From the NCBI GenBank assembly GCA_007570785.1, contig ML660201.1, positions 47,420,949 through 47,484,948 on the forward strand: 64,000 bases of DNA. The letters run 5' to 3'. Source of the DNA: Antilocapra americana. Taxonomy: Eukaryota > Chordata > Mammalia > Artiodactyla > Antilocapridae. Position numbers and translations under genes: made by a program. Numbering within the stretch: position 1 is the stretch's first letter; the number at the start of each line of letters is the position of its first letter. This document shows positions 1 through 11,800 of this stretch, one piece after another. The notes under the pieces are model-generated. The model made no database searches. It was given only the letters and a program-made list of their open reading frames with translations, and was not told the DNA's origin.

Positions 1-1428
1 CATTTCTAAATAATCAACAGGTTACTGAAGAAATCAAAAAGGAAATAAAAAATTTTCTAGAAACAAATGACAATGAAAACACGACAACTCAAAACCTATG
101 GGATGCAGCAAAAGCAGTTCTAGGAGGGAAGTTTATAGCAATACAATCCTACCTCAAGAAACAAGAAAAACATCGAATAGACAACCTAACTTTACACCTA
201 AAACAACAGGAAAAAGAACAAACCCCCCCCAAATTAGAAGGAAAGAAATCATAAAGATCTGAGCAGAAATAAATGAAAAAGAAATGAAAGAAACAATAGC
301 AAAAGCATTTGCACAGCAAAGGAAACTATAAGCAACCTGAAAAGGCAACCTTCAGAATGGGAGAAAATAATAGCAAATGAAACAACTGACAAAGGATTAA
401 TTTCCAAAATATACAAGTAGCTCATACAATTCAATCCCAGGAAAACAAACAATCCAATCAAAAAGTGGGAAAAAGACCTAAACAGACATTTCTCCAAAGA
501 AGACATACATATGGCTGACAAATACATGAAAAGATGCTGAACACCACTCATTATTAGAGAAATGCAAATCAAAATCCACAATGAGATATCACCTCACACC
601 AGTCAAAATGGTCATCATCAAAAAGTCTACAAACAATAAATGCTGGAGAGGGTGTGGAGAAAAGGGAATGTTCTTGAACTGTTGGTGGGAATGTAAATTA
701 ACGCAGCCACTATGAAAGATGGTATGGAGATATCTTTAAAAAATAGGAATAAAACCACCATATGACCCAGCAATCTCACTTCTAAGCATATACCCTGAGG
801 AAACCAAAACTGAAAAAGACATATGTATCCTATTGTTCATTGCGGCACTATTTACAATAGCTAGAACATGGAAGCAACCTAGATGTCCATTGACAGATGA
901 ATGGATAAAAAAGTTGTGGAACATATACAAAATGTAATATTACTCAGCCATAAAAAGGAACACATTTGAGTCAGTTCTGATGAGGTGGATGAACCTAGAA
1001 CCTATTATACAGAGTGAAGTGAGTCATAAAGAGAAAGATAAATATCATATTCTAATGCACATATATGGAATCTAGAAAAATGGTACTGAGGAATTTATTT
1101 ACAGGGCAGCAATGGAGAAACAGACATAGAGAATAGACTTATGGACATGGGGAGAGGGGAGGAGAGGGTGAGATGTATGGAAAGAGTAACATGGAAACTT
1201 ATATTACCACATATAAAATAGATAGCCACTGGGAATTTGTCACATGGCTCAGGAAACTCAAACAGGGGCTCTGTATCAACCTAGACGGGTGGGTGGGGAG
1301 GGAGATGGGAGGGAGGTTCAAAAGGGAGGGGAAATATGTATACCTGTGGCTGATTCATGCTGAGGTTTGACAGAAAACAACAAAATTCTGTAAAGTATTA
1401 TCTTTCAATAAAAAAATAAATTATTTTA
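1..1428 (+). mobile_element. L1 LINE, 3' part (ORF2 C-terminal region and 3' UTR)
   Basis: The plus strand carries decayed L1 ORF2 sequence. Reading frames around 480-900 resemble the HFSKEDI / MKRC / IREMQIK segment and the segment corresponding to LLGI..EEN of L1 ORF2, broken by stops and frameshifts. It ends in a G-rich 3' UTR and an AATAAA-containing A-rich tail near 1408-1428. The 5' part lies outside the window or is truncated. No intact gene is present. Confidence 0.85.
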
Positions 1429-3515
1429 ATTTGCATTTCTCTGATAATGAGTGATATTGAGTATCTTTTCATGTATTTGTTAGCCATCTGTATGTCTTCT
1501 TTGGAGAAATGTCTGTTTAGTTCTTTGGCCCTTTTTTTTTAAAAATCTTCTTTATTGTGTTGGTTTTGCCATACATTGACATGAATCCACCATGGGTATA
1601 CATATGCTCCCCCTCCAGAACCCCCCTCCCTCCTCCCTCCCGATTCCCTCCCACTGGGTCATCCCAGTGCACCAGCCCCAAGCATCTAACCTGGGCTGGC
1701 AATTGATTTCACATATGATAATTAACATGTTTCAATGCCATTCTCCCATATCATCCCACCCTTGCCCTCTTCACAGAGTCCACGAGACTGTTCTATACAT
1801 CTGCGTTTCTTTTGCTGTCTCGCATGCAGGGTTCTCATCACCATCTTTCTAAATTCCATATATATGCATATTTTCATATATTTCCATATATATACTGTAT
1901 TTTTGTTTTTCCTTCTGACTTACTTCACTCTGGATAATAGGCTCCAGTTCCGTCCACCTGAGTAGAACTGATTCAAATGAATTTTTTTTTTAATGCTGAG
2001 TAATATTCCATTGTGTATATGTACCACAGCTTTCTTATCCATTCGTCAGTTGATGGGCATCTAGGTTGCTTCCATGTCCTGGCTATTGTAAACAATGCGG
2101 CGATGAACACTGGGGTACACGTGTCTCTTTCAATTCTGTTCTCCTCGGTGTGTATGCCCAGCAGTGGGATTGCTTGGTCATATGGCAGGTCTATTTTCAG
2201 TTTTTTAAGGAATCTCCACACTGTTCTCCATAGTGGCTGTACTAGTTTGCATTCCCACAAACAGTGTAAGAGTGTTCCCTTTTCTCCACATCCTCTCCAG
2301 CATTTATTGCTTGTAGACTTTTGGATGGCAGCCATTCTGACTGGTGTAAAGTGGTACCTCACTGTGGTTTTGATTTGCATTTCTCTGATAATGAGTGATG
2401 TTGAGCATCTTTTCATGTGTTTGTTAGCCATTTTTATATCTTCTTTGGAGAAATGTCTGTTAAGTTCTTTGGCCCACTTTTTGATTGGGTCGTTTATTTT
2501 TCTGGAATTGAGCTGCAGGAGCTGCTTGTATATTTTTGAGATTGTCAGTTGCTTCGTTTGCAATTATTTTTTCCCTTTCTGAAGGCTGTCTTTTCACCTT
2601 GCCTATAGTTTCCCTCGTTGTGCAAAAGCTTTTAAGTTTAATTAGGTCCCATTTGTTTATTTTTGCTTTTACTTCCATTACTCTGAGAGGTGGGTCATAG
2701 AGGATCCTGCTGTGATTTATGTCAGAGACTATTTTGCCTATGTTTTCCTCTAGGAGTTTTATAGTTTCTGGTCTTACATTCAGATCTTAAATCCATTTTG
2801 AGTTTACTTTTGTGTGTGCTATTAGAAAGTTATCTAGTTTCATTCTTTTACAAGTGGTTGACCAGTTTTCCCAGCACCACTGTTAAAGAGATTGTCTTTT
2901 CTTCATTGTATATTCTTGCCTCCTTTGTCAAAGATAAGGTGTACATAGGTGTGTGGATTTACCTCTGGGTTTTCTATTTTATTCCATTGATCTATATTTC
3001 TGTCTTTGTGCCAGTACCATACTGTCTTGATGACTGTAGCTTTGTAGTATAGTCTGAAGTCAGGCAAGTTGATTCCTCCAGTTCCATTCTTCTTTCTCAA
3101 GATTGCTTCGGCTATTCGAGGTTTTTTGTATTTCCATACAAATTGTGAAATTATTTGTTCTAGTTCTCTGAAAAATACCATTGGTAACTTGATAGGGCTT
3201 GCATTGAATCTATAGATTGCTTTGGGTAGTATACTCATTTTCACTATATTCATTCTTCTGACCCATGAACATGGTATATTTCTCCATCTATTTCTGTCAT
3301 CTCTGATTTTTTTCATCAGTGTTTTATAGTTTTCTATATATAGGTCTTTTGTTTCTTTAGGTAGATTTATTCCCAACTATTTTCTTCTTTTAGTTGCAAT
3401 GTTGAATGGAATTGTTTCCTTAATTTCTGTTTTCTCATTGTTAGTGTATACAAATGCAAGGGATTTCTGTGTGTTAATTTTATATCCTGCAACTTTACTA
3501 TATTTATTGATTAGA
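1429..3515 (-). mobile_element. L1 LINE fragments, minus strand (ORF2 remnants)
   Basis: Minus-strand reading frames at 2903-3376 (157 codons) and 1973-2563 (196 codons) are clear L1 ORF2 C-terminal sequence ([19 protein letters not shown] and [10 protein letters not shown] motifs). The element is frameshifted and 5'-truncated. Its 3' end lies near 1526. The stretch 1429-1525 repeats the sequence found at 2372-2475, so it belongs to a second minus-strand L1 piece interrupted by the main copy. Together with the plus-strand L1 at 1-1428 this forms an inverted arrangement. Confidence 0.85.
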
Positions 3516-4924
3516 AGCAACAACAACAAAAGAAATATGTACTATGATTCACTGAAACCTGGACACCTGGGAGGGAAAATGAGTTTTCATATCTCATGAT
3601 CTGTGTTTTTCTCATTGAAGTCTCAGTTTTTTCATGTGTCAAATTAATGGCTTGGATTAGGTAATACTTCAGCACTTCTTAAGGGTCTGACATCTTGACT
3701 CACAGTGATTAGTATCAGGGAATTTCATGTGGTGGTTTAATTAAAATATTAAATTTTGGTAATAATTTCATGTGTCATGTGAAATGTTATTTAAAACAAT
3801 ATTTTGTATTTATATACATACCAGCGTTTTTGATAACATGCTCATATTACAGTAAGCATTCAAGAATAAAATGTGTAGGCAGTGGGAGGGAGGCTCAAGA
3901 GGGAGGACACACATATATATCTGTGGCCGATACATATTGATGTATGGCAGAAACCAACACAATACTGTAAAGCAATTATCCTTCCATGAAAAATAAATAA
4001 ATTAAAAAAGTTTCCTTCAGCTCTCTTTACTCTGTCCTTTGTACTTTTTTTTTTTTGCAATTTAATAAGCTAAGTATTTCTTGACTCATCATTCATATGA
4101 AATACCAGCCATGCAGCACTGACTAAACTGTCTGAAAACTGAGCCTCAGGAAAGTACTGTCCATCCTTATTGGCTTCTACCTACTCACTTGCTTAATTGG
4201 GTGGGAAATACAGGGAATTTGTGATTAGAACCCATCTTAAAAGCTTGGTTTTGAAGAATACACAAGTATTCAATTCGCATAAGTAAAATATGTGGAGATT
4301 AGGGTAAGTCTGGAGGAAAATTAAAACATGTTTCAGAAGGATAAGAACTAGGACATATCTCCACTATTATCATGATTTGCCTATAGGTCACTAAAATTCT
4401 GGTGTTCCAATTTCAAACCTCAGAAAAGATGCCTAGAATGGTAACAACAAAATAGTGTCAACTCCTTTAAGGAGCTTACCATCTGATCCAGTGGTGGGAA
4501 TAAACACTAAACAAATCAATGAATGCGTTCCCAATCAAATTTTCAGTGGATGTCATTGAAATAAAGATGAATAAAGCGAGACAAGGGACTGAAATAATGG
4601 AAGATATCATGTTATGAGGCAGGAAGGGTTGCATCAGAGGGGTTATCTCAGCAGAAGGGACTTCTTATTTCCTAAGGTGGTAGTGCTAGATATAGGAGCA
4701 AAGAGCTATTGTGAGGACATTTCTGGCTGTCAAGGCTGCCTTCCTCACTGTGCACCTCCTAAACTTGAAGAAGCAATCTCTTCTCTTCCCTCCACTTCTA
4801 GCCTATTGGGAAGTGGACTCTGAATCCAGATTTCTAGCAAGATCTGACTGCCATCCTTCATTCACTCATCTTAGACTCAGAGGGTACTGTAAAACAAAGA
4901 AACAAAAAAATGCTGCCCACTATT
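3516..4924. other. Intergenic stretch, mostly unremarkable
   Basis: No exon-like or RNA-gene signal is apparent. The only recognisable element is a short plus-strand L1 3' terminus at about 3888-4015, with a GGGAGGGAGG-type UTR and an AT-rich tail. The rest is AT-rich unique-looking sequence with short open frames lacking splice context. Confidence 0.5.
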
Positions 4925-5830
4925 GTAGTTTTACATGGATTAAGTCATCAGCCAGTGCAGTTGCTAATCCACAGTATATCCTGAAAGGAATTCAGGATGA
5001 AGCATTCTGTGTTTTAGATACAGGGGGCCCCTAAAAGGTTAAGCATATTAAAAAGCAGAGACATTACTTTGCCAACAAAGGTCCATCTAGTCAAAGCTAT
5101 GGTTTTTCCAATAGTCATGTATGGATGTGAGGGTAGGACTATAAAGTAAGGTGAGCACCGAAAAATTGATGGTTTTGAACTGTGGTGTTGAAGAAGACTC
5201 TTAAGAGTCCCTTGGACTACAAGGAGATCAAACCAGTCTATCCTAAAGGAAATCAGTCCTGAATATTCATGGAAGGACTGATGCTGAAGCTGAAACTCCA
5301 ATACTTTGGCCACCTGATGTGAAGAAATGACTCATTGGAAAAAACCCTGATGCTGGGAAAGATTGAAGGCAGGAGGAAAAGGGGATGACAGAGGATGAGA
5401 TGGTTGGATGGCATCACCGCCTCAGTGGACATGAGTTTGAGCAAGTGCCAGGAGTTGGTGATGGAGAGGGAAGCCTGGTGTGCTGCAGTCCCTGGGGATG
5501 CAGAGTCGGACATGACTGAGCAGCTGAACTGAACTGAAACAGTTAAGATGCATATCTAAGGAAGAATTTCAATGACCCTAGATTCTAGAAAAGTACTGAA
5601 ATCATTAACTTGAGGTATGTTATGTGATTAGCAGTAAACTTTTTATACTGACTGCATGCATTTCTCAGCCCCGAAATTCATACATATAACTGGCCCCTCT
5701 TCTATCGCTTCAGGGGAGTTCTTCTGAGCTATCTGAGAGACTGTCCTCCCAGGGTTAGTCCTCAGTAAGATTTCAGCATAAAACTAAAACATTCTAAACT
5801 AAATGTTTTGATAAAGTGAATGCACAGATT
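4925..5830 (+). repeat. LTR-like repeat (copy 1), interrupted by BovB
   Basis: Segments at about 4925-5025 and 5545-5815 align by eye with about 8045-8160 and 8170-8445. Shared features are CTGAAAGGAnTTCAGG, a CTTCAGnGnAGTTCTTC motif, an AGCTATCTGAGAG-like motif and GTCCTCAGTAAGA/GTCCTCAGAAAGC. The pattern resembles a ruminant endogenous-retrovirus LTR U3/R region. A BovB fragment splits the copy. No retroviral coding sequence is visible between the two copies. Confidence 0.45.
5035..5545 (+). mobile_element. BovB (RTE) LINE 3' fragment
   Basis: The sequence carries the BovB 3' region: AAAAAGCAGAGACATTACTT, CCTTGGACTACAAGGAGATC, and the terminal CTGAACTGAACTGAA repeat at 5525-5540. The frame is broken. 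It is inserted within an LTR-like repeat. Confidence 0.85.
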
Positions 5831-6289
5831 TGACTATTAATAAAATAATTAACAGCATGTGCAGATGTAGCAATTTATAGTATTGTGCAAATATCTGAAG
5901 CTGTCCTGAATATAACTGTAATACAGATAAAAATGTAAAAATTCAAAAACTGGATTTGACCTACCTCTAAAACAGTTTGGCAAAAACAGCTATATTTTAG
6001 AGTGCAGTGCATAGTACACGCCACCCTCGGGAAACTGAGACAGCAACTCAAGAGATTTAGGTATATAGACTTTAGAGCTGGAAGAAATAGATTCGAATTG
6101 TGTCTGTACTTCCCAAAGTTTTGTCAACCTAAAGAAAAATGCACAACATAAGAGCTGTGAGTTTACATTTTATTCATGGACCTTACTGAGGACTAGAGCC
6201 CGGGATACAGCCTCTCAGTAGCTCTGAGGGGACTGTTCTGAAGAAACAGAGAAAGAAGTTAACTTCTATACGAGTTTTAAGCAATTGTT

Positions 6290-6607
6290 TCTTTATTTTT
6301 TGTGGCTTTGCTGGGTCTTTATTGTTGCATGGGCTTTCCCTAGTTGTGGAGAGCTGGTGCTGCTTTCTAGTGGCGTGCTCAGGCGTCTCATCGTGGCGAC
6401 TTCTTGTTGCAGAGCACGGGCTCTACGGCACGGGGGCTTCAGTAATTGAGGCAGGCGTGGCTCCCAGACTCTAGCGCACAGGCTCAATAACTGGTGCACG
6501 GATTTAGTTGTTCCGCAGCACGTGGGACCCTCCCAGAACAGGGATCGAAGCCATGTCCCCTGCATTGGCAGGTGGATTCTTTACCACCGAGCCACCAGGG
6601 AAGTCCC
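6290..6607 (-). mobile_element. tRNA-derived ruminant SINE (ART2A type)
   Basis: In reverse complement it starts GGGACTTCCCTGGTGGCTCG and ends in an A/T-rich tail (TTTATTTTTTG on plus). It has the CAGCAAAGCCACAA-type body. Confidence 0.85.
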
Positions 6608-7551
6608 TACATATGAATTTTGGTTGGGAAATATATGCAGTCCAGCATACATCTTGGTTATAGATTACTTCTATGCACAAAGAATAGATAACTCAACCTA
6701 ATTATTTTTTTAGTGCTTTTCTGTGTATGGAAAGATGCAAGACTGTGGGTTCATTAAAATTCTTCTCAAAATCTATATCTAAGGGGTCTGCTTGTCCAAA
6801 GCACAGAGCTCCTCATCCTTTTTCACCCTGAATTCCTCAGAGTGCACTGTTGGTCAGCAACTGCAGTGGCTAACTTCATACGTGTAGAACTGGATGGTGA
6901 ACAACACTCACTGTTTCACAGTTCACTCTTTTCTGCTGCCAGGCACTGCAACCTTAAAGATATTTATACCCCTCCAGCCCCCACACACACCCTTATTTCA
7001 TTATCAACAGGCTGGAAATAAAGAACATTTTGTCCAGCAAGTTTCTTTGAGCAACTGTGGAAGTACAGCAGGTAAGGTGGACTTGACAATTTGCAAACTT
7101 TTGAGTAGGAAGGGTTACATTATTTATTCTTTGTTTTTATTCAGGGAAGGTCTTGGGCAGAAGTTACCTAGATATATAAATCCCCTGGAAAATGTACAAA
7201 AACCTATAAAGTCAATTGGCTTGTACTATAGTATTTTCAATAATGCCAGTAAGCTGCTGATAAATATGCTATGGTTTTCACTTCAACAATGTTAGAGGTT
7301 ACTAAGTGTTAACATCAAAGTCATCAGATGATGGGAGACTAAGGACATGAGAGTGAGCATACAGTGTTTCGAACCTTCCCATTTCTTATTGTCTGCTAAC
7401 TCACACATGTCACTGCGCTTTCTAGTGACTGCCGCTCTTACCTCAGAAATCAATCTCAACTTTAAAACAGGTCATTGAAAAAGGCTTGGTGCTCATGCTT
7501 TACCAAAGGATCCCCTGCAGATATTCTTTACTACCTATTTTTCTGGCATCT
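6608..7551. other. Intergenic sequence, nothing recognised
   Basis: AT-rich sequence. A plus-strand open frame of 133 codons at 6894-7295 has no recognisable domain, Kozak context or splice pattern and is probably chance. Confidence 0.4.
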
Positions 7552-7880
7552 TATTTTTTTTTTTTTAAGACTTTTTTGGTTGCCCTGGACCTCCGTGGCT
7601 GTGCATGGGCTTTCTCTAGTGCGGACAGCGGGGGCTCCTCGTCACTGCGGTGCGCGGCTTCTCACTGTGGTGACGCCTCCCGTTGGGAAGCACAGGCTCT
7701 ATCTGGACGCACAGGCTCAGTAGCGGCAGCTCCCGGGCTCTAGAGCTCAGGCTCGGTAGGTGTGGCGTGTGGGCTTTAGTTGCTATGCGGCATGTACAAT
7801 CTCCCCAGACCAGGGATCAAACCAATGCCCCTAGCATTGCCAGGGGGACTCTCATGAACTGTGCCACCAGCAAAGTCCTG
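7552..7880 (-). mobile_element. tRNA-derived ruminant SINE (ART2A type)
   Basis: Plus strand shows the T-rich tail (TTTTTTTTTTAAGACTTTTT), a body with GGCTGTGCATGGGCTTTCTC, and the head GCCACCAGCAAAGTCCTGAC, so the element lies in reverse. Confidence 0.85.
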
Positions 7881-8044
7881 ACATAGTCTAAAACTCTATT
7901 TTTTTAAGGTAGCCAAGTGACACATTTATTCTGAATCTTCAACTCCAAACCCTTGTACAGATAAATCTAATACATTATTGTTTTAGGTAAAAAGGTAAAA
8001 ATAAAGAAGTGCAAAGTCGGAAGACTTATATACAAAAGAGTGTT

Positions 8045-8485
8045 TGATCTACAAGGATTGACTCATTAGCCACAGCAGTCACTGATCTTCACTTACCCTG
8101 AAAGGAGTTCAGGGTGAAGATCAGAAATGAGGCACTCTGTGTTCTGGGGAAACTGGCAGAACAGGCTTTCAGACAGGTAGATATTTTCAGGAGAAAATTT
8201 TATGAACTCATGTCTGGCACCTTCCCATACTTAGAAAAGCACTAAAATCATTAACTGAGACATCTCCTCATGGCTACCACCAGGTTCGACCAAGATGTGT
8301 GCTGGATTGCACACACTCCTTTGCCAAAATCACATATAGGCTGACTTACCCCCTTACCACTTCAGAGCAGTTCTTCAGAGCCATCAGAGAGGCTCTCTCC
8401 AAGATTATAGTCCTCAGAAAGCCTGCAAATAAAACTGAAAACTCACAGCGTTTATGTTGTGTGTTTTTATTTCAGTTGACATTAT
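8045..8485 (+). repeat. LTR-like repeat (copy 2), upstream of SPINK8
   Basis: This block is related to 4925-5830 and lies in the same orientation. It holds a sense AATAAA at about 8427 followed by a short R/U5-like stretch ending TTTCAGTTGACA. It ends roughly 360 nt before the SPINK8 start codon and could supply promoter or poly(A) signals there, which is inference. A TA microsatellite (8575-8599) lies between it and the gene. Confidence 0.45.
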
Positions 8486-8574
8486 CACAGAGCCATAATA
8501 ATTAAAATAATATGGTTTGAGCTCTTGTATAGATAGATAAATGGAACAGAAGAGAGAGTCCAGGAATATACCCA

Positions 8575-8599
8575 CATATATATATATATATATATATAT
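8575..8599. repeat. (TA)n microsatellite
   Basis: About twelve perfect TA units. It lies in the 5' flank of SPINK8. Confidence 0.9.
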
Positions 8600-8846
8600 T
8601 CTCTTCTAAAGTTCTATTTTTGAGATCATTTTTTTTCTCATGACCAATTACTCTAGGGAAATGAAGTAGCCAATGTAATTGCATCTGACACAATTCATTC
8701 CAAATAACCCAAGGAAAGAAAAAACATTAAATATTTAGACTTCATTTCCTGGTTAATGATGGATCTCTATGAGAATCTGTATGTTGTATGGAATTTTTTC
8801 TGTCTTACTGTTAAAATCTTCATATTTCCACAGTTCTTCTGCCACC

Positions 8847-11800
8847 ATGAAGGGGATCTTCTCTAGAGCCATTCTTGTTCTGGGCATCTCCATGTGGGCT
8901 GCCTTCGCAGTTGGTGAGTTCCATGTCCTTACTTTGCCCACATTTTCTGTTGTATATTCAACGTCATGGAAAAGTTAGAAGTAAAGTAGAAATGTTGTTC
9001 AGCTTTATTTAAGTCTAATTCTTCAGAGTCACACAGACACTGAACCCCCGGAAAGAAAGCATTCACACAGTACTATTGGTATTAAAACTGGTGGTTGAAA
9101 ACAAAGCTGTGTTGGTATAAGGAAATGACACCAGACAGTAAATCCACAGGAACAAAGGAAGAGAACCAGAAATGGTGGATAAAACATTAATGTTACAAAC
9201 TCACTAAATATATACTCACTGTCCTTTCTTCTCTAAGCTTCTTTAAAAGACATGAAATTGTATAAAAATAATAATTATAGCAATTTACTGTTGGGTTTGT
9301 GACAAATATAAATGTACTGTGTATAACAACAATGTAGTAAAAGGAAGGACAGAGCTAAAGAGGAGTAACATTTCTATATATCACTTGAATTAAAATAGTA
9401 TAAATCTGAAGTATATTCCGATAAGATAAATACAGTAAGCCACAGTGCAACTACTGAAAAAAAAAAAAAGAAAGAAAATGCAGGTATTTCCTTGGTGGTC
9501 CAGTGGCTAAGACTCCACGGTCCCAATGTAGGGAAACCAGTTTCAATCCTTGGTCAGGGAACTAGATCCCATATATCGCTATGCAACTAAAGATTGAAGA
9601 TCCTGCATGCCACAAGTAAGACCTGTACAGCCAAAAATAAATAAAAATTTGTTAATTATAAAAAGCCTGCATTATAAACAAAAAAGGAACCAAAGAATAG
9701 ATTATAGGTTTCCCTGGTGGGCCAGTAGTTAAGACCACATTCCCCGTGCAGGGGGCACGGTTTCAATCCCTGTTCCCCAGGGAACTAAGATCCTGCATGC
9801 TACACAGGGTGGCAAAAAATAAAATCAGTTGGATTTCATCAAATTAAACATTTTAGTGATATAAAGGATACCAACAAAGATGTCAATAAAGTGGAAGACT
9901 GCCTAGAGAATGGGAGAGTTATTTGCAAAGCATCTATCAAAAAGAGAGATAATAACAAACATTAACAAAGATGTGAAGAAAATGGAACTCTCATATAATG
10001 CTGGTGGGAATGTAAAATGGTATGGATACCTTAGAAAATAATCCAGAAGTTCCTCCAAAGGTCGCCATATAACCCAGCAACTCCACTCTTAGGTATATAT
10101 CTAAGAGAAATAAAAATACACAACCACACACACACACACACACAAAAACTCAGGCACACAGGAATTCCATGGCAGTCCAGTTAGGTGAGGACTCCGAGCT
10201 TCCACTGCCAGGGGACTGGGTTTGATTCCTAGTCAGGGAACTAAGATCTCATGTGGTGCAGGGGGAAAAAAAAAGAATATTCACAGCAGTGTATCAAGTT
10301 TCCGTATTGTTGTGATTATCACATTCACCTCACTGCAGCCCTATTCATAATAGCCAAAGAGTGAAAACAATTCAAATGTCCATTAATTGATTAACGGATA
10401 AACAAAATATGGTATACACATAAAACAGAATATTAATTCTAAAAAGGAATAAAGTATTGATGCATGCTGTAACAGGGATGCACCTTTAAAACACTAAGTG
10501 AAAGAGATAGCAAGGAAAGACTACATAGTGTATGATTCCATTTGTATGAAGTGTCCAGAACAGACAGAATATTAGAGTTGTCTGGGTTGGGGGAAGGGAG
10601 GAATGAGAAGAACCTGCTGATGGGTACAGAGTTTCTTTTAAGGGTGATGAAAATGTTCTAAAAGTGACTGTGTTGATGGCTGCACACCTCTGTGAATATA
10701 CTAGAAATCACTGAACTGTATACTTAAAATTTTTATTTATTTTTGATTGTGCTGGGTCTTTGTTGCTGCACACAAGCTTTCTCTAGTTGCGGAGAGCCAG
10801 CACGCAGGCTTCTCAACGTGGTGGCTTCTCTTGTTACAGAGCACAGGCTCTAGGTACCCCACCTTCAGGAGTTGCAACTCATGGGCTCTGGAGTGCGGGC
10901 TCAGTACTTGTGGTATACGGGCTTCATTCCTCTGCGGCATGTGGAATCTCTGCAGACCAGGGATGGAACCCATGTCCACACCTTTGGCAGGCAGACTGTT
11001 AACCATTGGACCACCAGGGAAGTCCCCAACTATACACTTTAAATAGGTGAATTCTATGGTATATGAATGATGTCTAATAAAGATATATATATTACAGAGA
11101 GAGTTGACAATATATTATACATATTTTATATTATCGTTATAATTATATAACTACATAAAATTAATTATATAAAACTATATAAGTATTATATACGTGTGTG
11201 TGTGTGTAATTGCAAAGACTGTTTTGATGAAAAATATGTAACCCAGCATCTTTTAAGGTATCTCAATATAACTACTTCATGTAACTTAGAGTGTGTTTTC
11301 TAAAAAGAACAGAGAAGGATTGTAGAAGTTGTTATTTACCTGTGAAGGGGAAGTGTCAGAATTAAGATCTCTACTTTACAGAGAGGAGAGGACAGAAGTT
11401 TCCTGATTCTCGACTCCTTTGAAGCCCCCTTTAGAGGGCAGCACACATCAAAAAGGAACCTCTGCCTCTCCTGATGGGATCTGATGCTTCCTGGGTGCCA
11501 ACCAGGTCTCCTTCATCCTCATTTTTACCCCTAAGGGCAGAAGACAGAGCAGCAACTCTTTTGAATATGCTTTTGTCTTCCAGACTTTCCTCTTCCTATG
11601 GACAGAGGGACTGACGTAGCAAATACAATGGTAAGCTCTGCTTCCTTGCTTCTCAAGCTCAGGAATGGAGAGGAAAAAGTTTCCCTGATGGTCTCAGCTC
11701 ATTCTTCTGGGAGGGCAGGGGCCAGAGAGAACGTGTGTGGGGACAACCCCACAATAACAGCTGAATCACTAACTATATGTAGTGCCTTTTATATGTTCCT

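Noticed and set aside
6894..7295. A 133-codon plus-strand frame
   Set aside because: Low-complexity composition, no domain or splice signals, in an intergenic repeat-rich region.
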